Assembly: GCF_049240685.1 (NCBI RefSeq)
Contig: NZ_JBMLSD010000413.1
Location: 1-5,605 of the forward strand
From: Flectobacillus sp049240685
GTDB lineage: Bacteria > Bacteroidota > Bacteroidia > Cytophagales > Spirosomataceae
Length of the DNA stretch: 5,605 nt
Direction: 5' to 3'
Below are positions 1 to 3,186 of this stretch, in pieces; positions within the stretch are counted from its first letter, which is position 1, and every line of letters starts with the position of its first letter. The notes under the pieces were generated by a model. That model was not told the DNA's origin and did no database searches. It saw only the letters and a list, made by a program, of their open reading frames with translations. Position numbers and translations under genes: made by a program.

Positions 1-38
1 CTACAACTCTATAAACAACCACAAAAAACCAATAAAAC

Positions 39-90
39 TTTGTGTCATCGAAAGGGACAACGAACAATCCCCCTGAGTAGATGACACAAA
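39..90 (+). promoter_or_regulatory. Inverted repeat enclosing the first start codon
   Basis: An 11-bp perfect inverted repeat pairs 39-49 (TTTGTGTCATC) with 80-90 (GATGACACAAA) across a 30-nt spacer. Inside the spacer AGGG (53-56) can pair with CCCT (71-74), extending the possible fold. The right arm contains the ATG at 81 and touches the alternative ATG at 90. As DNA it could be an operator for the adjacent helix-turn-helix protein or a recombinase/excisionase site. As RNA it would hide the start codon. The sequence does not decide between these. The symmetry is directly visible; the function is inferred. Confidence 0.5.
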
Positions 91-422
91 TGGAAATATC
101 ATCCAAATTAATCTTAGTAACTCCAGAAGAATTAGTATCTCTAATTCAACATTCCGTTCGCCAAGTCATTGCTGAGCAAACACCAAAATCTTTAGGAACA
201 GCCGACAAACCTTTGTCGATAGATGAAGCTTCTTCATTTTTAAATATTCCGAAATCAACACTGTATCAATTTACTTCCGCTAGGAAGATTCCTTTTCAAA
301 AAATTGGTAAGAAGATTCTTTTCTTCAAAGCAGACCTTATTCAGTGGGTCGAGTCTGGTAAAAAGAAAACTCGAAAGGAAATCGAAGAAGAGGGTTTTGG
401 TAAGAAAGGAGGCTTACGATGA
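81..422 (+). CDS. Excisionase-family helix-turn-helix DNA-binding protein
   Basis: This is a 113-aa protein with a MerR-like/excisionase-type HTH domain at about residues 45-90. The pattern is LSIDEASSFLNIPKSTLY (recognition-helix region), then a basic turn (RKIPFQKIGKK) and the wing-like ILFFKADLIQWV, typical of the HTH_17 family that binds DNA as recombination directionality factors or small regulators. Residues 1-40 are a helical extension, and the C-terminus is strongly charged (KKKTRKEIEEE). An in-frame TAG lies directly before the ATG at 81; ATG at 90 is an alternative start giving 110 aa. The stop overlaps the next start as ATGA, so it is probably the first gene of an operon with the coiled-coil and ATPase genes. 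In Bacteroidota elements such proteins often lie near an integrase, but none is visible here, so a regulatory or replication-accessory role is equally possible. Domain call is firm; the biological role is inferred. Confidence 0.85.
   Translation: MTQMEISSKLILVTPEELVSLIQHSVRQVIAEQTPKSLGTADKPLSIDEASSFLNIPKSTLYQFTSARKIPFQKIGKKILFFKADLIQWVESGKKKTRKEIEEEGFGKKGGLR
405..412 (+). promoter_or_regulatory. Shine-Dalgarno-like sequence before the coiled-coil gene
   Basis: AAAGGAGG ends 6 nt before the ATG at 419, a textbook position for pairing with the 16S anti-Shine-Dalgarno end. It lies inside the end of the upstream HTH gene, where it encodes Lys-Gly-Gly. No other gene in the window has such a motif, as expected for Bacteroidota, which rarely use it. 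It may therefore be coincidental coding sequence, or a real aid to re-initiation at the ATGA overlap. Confidence 0.4.
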
Positions 423-838
423 ATAATCCTCATAAGCAAGCAGATACTAAAGCTTTTGTTTTGTATTGGGAGGAAGCATTTGCTCAAAGCTTTTTTCATG
501 TAGAAAAACTACTTGATGCTAAATGTAAATATCTGGAAAAGCTAAGAAAAATGCTTTTTGATGAAATGAAGGAAGATGTCTCTATGAGAATTAAAAATTT
601 AGAGACAGAAATCAATCAAATCATTGGTCTATTGGATATGGTACAACTTCTAAAGAGGGCGTATCTTGAAGAAACGGCACAAATCGCTTCACTTTTGTCG
701 AAACTAACGTATGAAAAACAAGTGCTACTGCGTCAAAATCAGGAATTAAGGGAGCGTAATGATTTGCAAGATAATGTCATTAATCTACTTTTAAGTCGAT
801 GTTTTACAACCCTAAATGAAGAAAATAATGAATATTGA
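419..838 (+). CDS. Coiled-coil protein of unknown function in the ATPase operon
   Basis: I do not recognise a family for this 139-aa protein. It is predicted to be almost entirely alpha-helical. After an aromatic N-terminal stretch (about residues 12-27) there are long heptad-like helices rich in Leu, Glu and Lys at about 28-80 and 85-128, without signal peptide or membrane segment. Its start overlaps the HTH gene by four bases (ATGA) and its end overlaps the ATPase start, so the three proteins are probably made together. A coiled-coil protein fixed between a DNA-binding protein and a RepA-like ATPase suggests a dimeric adaptor, or an accessory factor for replication or mobilisation, but nothing in the sequence proves this. 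The ATG at 419 is supported by the overlap and by the AAAGGAGG upstream. It is a real gene judging from its codon pattern and tight packing. Confidence 0.75.
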   Translation: MNNPHKQADTKAFVLYWEEAFAQSFFHVEKLLDAKCKYLEKLRKMLFDEMKEDVSMRIKNLETEINQIIGLLDMVQLLKRAYLEETAQIASLLSKLTYEKQVLLRQNQELRERNDLQDNVINLLLSRCFTTLNEENNEY

Positions 839-1958
839 TAAATATAAGCAATACCTCAATCCTGAACAGGTTAGCGGAGTAGTTCATGAAAAAGATAACC
901 TTGCAAAGATTCTGGCAACACAGGAAAAGATACAATCCAATAGCTGTAAAACGATTGCATTTAGTTCTCCCATCATTACGTATAATGAAACAGGTATTAT
1001 TTTTCCTAACACGATAAATATTATTCAAGGTAAAAAGGGAGTACATAAATCAAGGTTAACGGAGATTTTTTGTGGATTGATGTTGCAAAGAGATATTACC
1101 CAATCAAGCCATCGGTTTCTAGGCATGAAACGAAATGCAATGCAGAAATCAGTTGTGCTATATGTAGATACAGAACGTAATATCAATGACCAATTTCCTT
1201 ATGCTATTCAAAAAATCAAGCTACTTTCAGGCTACTCTATAGAAGATAAACCCGAAAATTTAGATTACATATCGTTAATAGATATTCCTCGAAGTGAAAG
1301 GTTTGATACGTTAAATGAGTATATCAAAAGGTTTAGAACAAGATATGAGATATATAATCTCTTCATTGTGTTCGATGTCGTAACTGACTGTGTTGAGAAC
1401 TTTAATGATGTAAGAGAAAGCCTTAGGCTTGTTGACATGCTCAATGAGACCATTAATACCTATAATGTTACTTTTCTTTGTGTAATTCATGAAAATCCCT
1501 CAGCAGGCAACGACAAAGGTCGTGGACACCTAGGTACGGAATTGAATAATAAGGCTTCACAAGTTATTCAAATAGGCTTTGAAAAAGATAATCAAGGAAA
1601 CGATACAGACTTGATACGTTTAAAGTTCTTACACTCAAGAAATACTAAGAGATTAGACCCAATTTACGTACAGTATTCAGAAGAATCAAAAGGGTTAGTC
1701 CTTGCTAGCAGTGACTTTATTAATGAAAAGCTAGCCATGAAGAAAAGTAAGGCACAGATAGCAGATATTCAAAATTGGCTTACAGACAACTTGAAAGAGC
1801 CCAAAAGTAAAAAAGAGTTGATTGAGATGATTACGGAGGCTTTTGATTGTGGTTCGAGGATAATTGAGGATAGGCTCAAGGAGCTAGATGACAAGGGATT
1901 TATTGAACGATTTACAGTGGGGAAGAGTGCACATTACAAATTAATTATTCCATTTTAA
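816..1958 (+). CDS. RepA-like AAA/RecA-fold ATPase with C-terminal winged helix
   Basis: The 380-aa protein matches the RecA-like ATPase family that includes RepA-type plasmid helicases and is common on Bacteroidota elements. The P-loop is GKKGVHKS (residues 72-79), with His where the second Gly of GxxxxGKS normally sits. VLYVDTE follows at 114-120, a hydrophobic strand with a Walker B-type Asp at 183-189 (FIVFDVV, Asp187), then VIHEN (223-227) and the family signature RGHLGTELNNKA (236-247). Residues about 312-378 look like a winged helix (KSKKELIEMI, IEDRLKELDDKGFIER) that could bind DNA. It probably acts as an oligomeric ATPase in element replication or maintenance. The ATG at 816 overlaps the previous gene by 23 nt; ATG at 828 (11-nt overlap, four residues shorter) is equally plausible. 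There is no RBS-like sequence at either. ATPase class is confident; helicase activity is inferred. Confidence 0.87.
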   Translation: MKKIMNIDKYKQYLNPEQVSGVVHEKDNLAKILATQEKIQSNSCKTIAFSSPIITYNETGIIFPNTINIIQGKKGVHKSRLTEIFCGLMLQRDITQSSHRFLGMKRNAMQKSVVLYVDTERNINDQFPYAIQKIKLLSGYSIEDKPENLDYISLIDIPRSERFDTLNEYIKRFRTRYEIYNLFIVFDVVTDCVENFNDVRESLRLVDMLNETINTYNVTFLCVIHENPSAGNDKGRGHLGTELNNKASQVIQIGFEKDNQGNDTDLIRLKFLHSRNTKRLDPIYVQYSEESKGLVLASSDFINEKLAMKKSKAQIADIQNWLTDNLKEPKSKKELIEMITEAFDCGSRIIEDRLKELDDKGFIERFTVGKSAHYKLIIPF

Positions 1959-1960
1959 CA

Positions 1961-2006
1961 TGTTCGCACTCGCAAAGGCATATATATGAGTCTGCGAATG
2001 CGAGCG
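1961..2006 (+). repeat. GC-rich imperfect inverted repeat after the ATPase gene
   Basis: Arms 1961-1974 and 1993-2006 pair over 14 positions with one mismatch (1969/1998) and two G-T wobbles, around an 18-nt AT-rich loop. It starts three bases after the ATPase stop codon. The arms are built from CGCACTCGCA on one side and TGCGAATGCGAGCG on the other, clearly richer in GC than the surroundings. No T-run follows, so it is not a classical Rho-independent terminator. It could be a 3'-end stabilising hairpin, an operator for the small HTH gene 20 nt downstream, or a binding site for an element protein. Confidence 0.5.
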
Positions 2007-2025
2007 TATAAAAGCTCTCAATATT

Positions 2026-2214
2026 ATGTCTGATACAAATAAGTTTCCTCCGATGAATAGAACGGAGTTAGCTCGAAAATATAAGGTAAGCCTACCCACT
2101 TTTAATAAATGGCTTGGATTAATCTCGAATCTTGTTCTGATTGAAAATCAAAGGATATTTACCCCTAAGCAAGTGGAGTTAATCATAAACCACTTAGGGG
2201 AGCCCCCTGACTGA
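2026..2214 (+). CDS. Small helix-turn-helix protein
   Basis: This 62-aa protein has a clear helix-turn-helix at residues 12-30 (RTELARKYKVSLPTFNKWL), followed by a beta-wing-like segment (LVLIENQRIFTP) and a last helix (KQVELIINHLG). The layout resembles the short MerR/HTH_17-like proteins seen beside RepA-like ATPases on Bacteroidota elements. It is probably a DNA-binding regulator or replication accessory factor. It lies 67 nt after the ATPase gene and just past a GC-rich hairpin, which could be its operator. There is no RBS-like sequence before the ATG. The 3' end of the gene contains an 8-bp inverted repeat (2162-2169/2193-2200). The short length leaves some doubt, but the HTH pattern and its position between element genes support it. 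Confidence 0.7.
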   Translation: MSDTNKFPPMNRTELARKYKVSLPTFNKWLGLISNLVLIENQRIFTPKQVELIINHLGEPPD

Positions 2215-2230
2215 CTCGTGTAAACAGCAT

Positions 2231-2280
2231 GAATTAACTTCAATTAATTCGAATTAACTCATATTAACCCTCGTTAACCC
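2231..2280 (+). repeat. Five TTAAY motifs at exact 10-bp spacing
   Basis: ATTAAC, ATTAAT, ATTAAC, ATTAAC and GTTAAC start at 2233, 2243, 2253, 2263 and 2273, i.e. every 10 bp. GAATTAACT is repeated exactly at 2231-2239 and 2251-2259, and TTAACCC at 2264-2270 and 2274-2280. One turn of DNA separates the units, so a protein could bind them all on one face. Two further units, GTTAAT (2321) and ATTAAT (2331), are again 10 bp apart immediately before the ribbon-helix-helix gene. Such arrays are typical of operators, partition centromeres or iteron origins; the adjacent RHH protein is the most obvious ligand. The spacing is directly visible; the function is inferred. Confidence 0.65.
2244..2257. 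repeat. 14-bp perfect palindrome within the TTAAY array
   Basis: TTAATTCGAATTAA reads the same on both strands and joins the second and third units of the 10-bp array head to head. It is a plausible core site for a dimeric DNA-binding protein such as the neighbouring RHH or HTH proteins. AT-rich background makes some palindromes expected, so the call rests on its exact placement within the array. Confidence 0.5.
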
Positions 2281-2310
2281 AAAGGTGGTTTTCGAGGGTT
2301 AATTATTTTT
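2263..2310 (+). terminator. Terminator-like hairpin between the HTH and RHH genes
   Basis: An 11-bp perfect stem pairs 2263-2273 (ATTAACCCTCG) with 2293-2303 (CGAGGGTTAAT). An inner 4-bp stem, AACC (2276-2279) with GGTT (2287-2290), closes a 7-nt loop, and a T-rich run (AATTATTTTT, to 2310) follows. This fits a Rho-independent terminator for the HTH gene and anything read through from upstream. Its left arm is made from the last units of the 10-bp array, so a protein bound to the array would cover the same DNA. It could alternatively be part of an origin or oriT. Confidence 0.55.
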
Positions 2311-2349
2311 AAACCAGTAAGTTAATAGCGATTAATCTAACATTAAGCA

Positions 2350-2769
2350 ATGAACGAAATTAGAACAGGGAGAGCATTACAGTTGGAAGGACTCCAATAT
2401 GCTACCAACAAAGTAACCTTAGGCTTCAAGTGTGAAGCTCGAACTAAAATAGAATTAGCACAAGAGGCTCAGCAAATGGGAATGACTTTGAGCGAGTATG
2501 TAGACACTATCATATCAACCCGAAAGCAGCATACAAAATCAAACAACAACTCTGAGTTGCAGACATTGTTATCTCAACAAAAAACTGACCTTCATCATTT
2601 TAAAAGGAAAGTCGATTTTTATGAAAATGAGTTATTGCAAAACGCATTTCAACTGCGTAAAGGTCAGACTCTCGAATACAGAAATATCTATGGAGAGACC
2701 GTAAGTAAAACGATTACCCAGATTGAGGATATTTACACCATCTTATTAGACACCGTTAAACTCTCGTAA
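2350..2769 (+). CDS. Ribbon-helix-helix DNA-binding protein with coiled coil
   Basis: This 139-aa protein carries an N-terminal ribbon-helix-helix (Arc/CopG-like) fold. The beta strand KVTLGFKC (residues 21-28) would insert in the major groove, helix A covers about 29-43, and the turn G44-M45 leads into helix B, TLSEYVDTIISTR (46-58). A polar linker (about 59-68) and a coiled coil (about 69-105) follow, then a short C-terminal domain. This layout suits a plasmid partition adaptor, a relaxosome accessory protein of MobC type, or an autorepressor; no relaxase or ParA lies within the window to choose between them. The start is 13 nt after the last of the 10-bp-spaced TTAAY motifs, which are probably its binding sites. 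It is followed after 2 nt by the membrane-protein gene, so the two are likely co-transcribed. RHH call is confident; its role is inferred. Confidence 0.78.
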   Translation: MNEIRTGRALQLEGLQYATNKVTLGFKCEARTKIELAQEAQQMGMTLSEYVDTIISTRKQHTKSNNNSELQTLLSQQKTDLHHFKRKVDFYENELLQNAFQLRKGQTLEYRNIYGETVSKTITQIEDIYTILLDTVKLS

Positions 2770-2771
2770 TC

Positions 2772-2990
2772 ATGTTTGAAATAATTTCTAATCCGTTTGA
2801 AAATGTGGGTGAAGAGCTTTCTGGGATCGTAACTAAAGGTGTTGCAGATATTACATGTTCTTCTCCAACTAAGAAATCACAATTTAGGAATACTTTGATA
2901 GTCATGTTGATAATAATTGCAGGTTTAGGACTGTTAATTTGGGTTAACTTTTCTTCTAGAAAAGAGCAAAATATGGACGTTAAGGAGTAA
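2772..2990 (+). CDS. Small single-pass membrane protein
   Basis: This 72-aa protein has one convincing transmembrane helix at residues 41-60 (TLIVMLIIIAGLGLLIWVNF). It is flanked by basic residues on both sides (Lys34, Lys35, Arg39; Arg63, Lys64), which makes topology uncertain. The N-terminal 40 residues are polar without a cleavable signal peptide, and the C-terminus is a short charged tail. I do not recognise a family. It begins 2 nt after the ribbon-helix-helix gene and is separated from the protease gene by a stem-loop, so it belongs to the former's operon. It might anchor a DNA-processing or partition complex at the membrane, but that is only suggested by position. An overlapping frame on the opposite strand is longer (82 aa) but lacks any such structure. 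Confidence 0.6.
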   Translation: MFEIISNPFENVGEELSGIVTKGVADITCSSPTKKSQFRNTLIVMLIIIAGLGLLIWVNFSSRKEQNMDVKE

Positions 2991-3015
2991 TTATATTTAT
3001 TCAATTGTGTAATAA

Positions 3016-3076
3016 ACCCATGTATAAAAGCCTGTTAAGTTCAAAGTAGCTGGATTTTATACATGGGTATTATTTT
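3016..3076 (+). terminator. 14-bp perfect stem-loop, probable terminator
   Basis: ACCCATGTATAAAA (3016-3029) is perfectly complementary to TTTTATACATGGGT (3055-3068), with a 25-nt loop, and ATTATTTT follows the right arm to 3076. It lies 25 nt after the membrane-protein stop codon and is best read as the terminator of the RHH/membrane operon. The loop is longer and the stem more AT-rich than in a typical intrinsic terminator. The stretch 3077-3186 before the protease start must hold that gene's promoter, but I see no convincing Bacteroidota -33 (TTG)/-7 (TAnnTTTG) pair; TTAATTTG at 3081-3088 is one base from the -7 consensus. Confidence 0.5.
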
Positions 3077-3186
3077 GTCGTTAATTTGATACTGACCGAA
3101 TAATAAATATTGAGTACTTAAAGTATATTTTTTTCAACAAAACAGCATAAATTAAAGAAATTGAAATACTTTACCCCGTACTCTTC

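Noticed and set aside
804..1046. Minus-strand open frame of 80 codons across the coiled-coil/ATPase junction
   Set aside because: It lies opposite well-supported coding sequence, has no recognisable domain and reads as a low-complexity Phe/Leu/Asn-rich shadow.
1265..1453. Minus-strand open frame of 62 codons inside the ATPase gene
   Set aside because: It is fully opposite conserved ATPase motifs and Ser/Leu-rich, as antisense shadows usually are.
2231..2280. CRISPR array
   Set aside because: The repeats are only 6-9 bp with about 1-4 bp between units, with no spacer-length intervals and no cas genes.
2756..3004. Minus-strand open frame of 82 codons opposite the membrane-protein gene
   Set aside because: It is slightly longer than the + strand gene, but it has no clear domain. 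The + frame has a clean transmembrane helix and sits 2 nt after the RHH gene.
3016..3068. Integron attC site at the stem-loop
   Set aside because: GTTAAGT at 3034-3040 fits the GTTRRRY half, but it lies in the loop and no matching RYYYAAC half is correctly placed; no integron integrase is visible.
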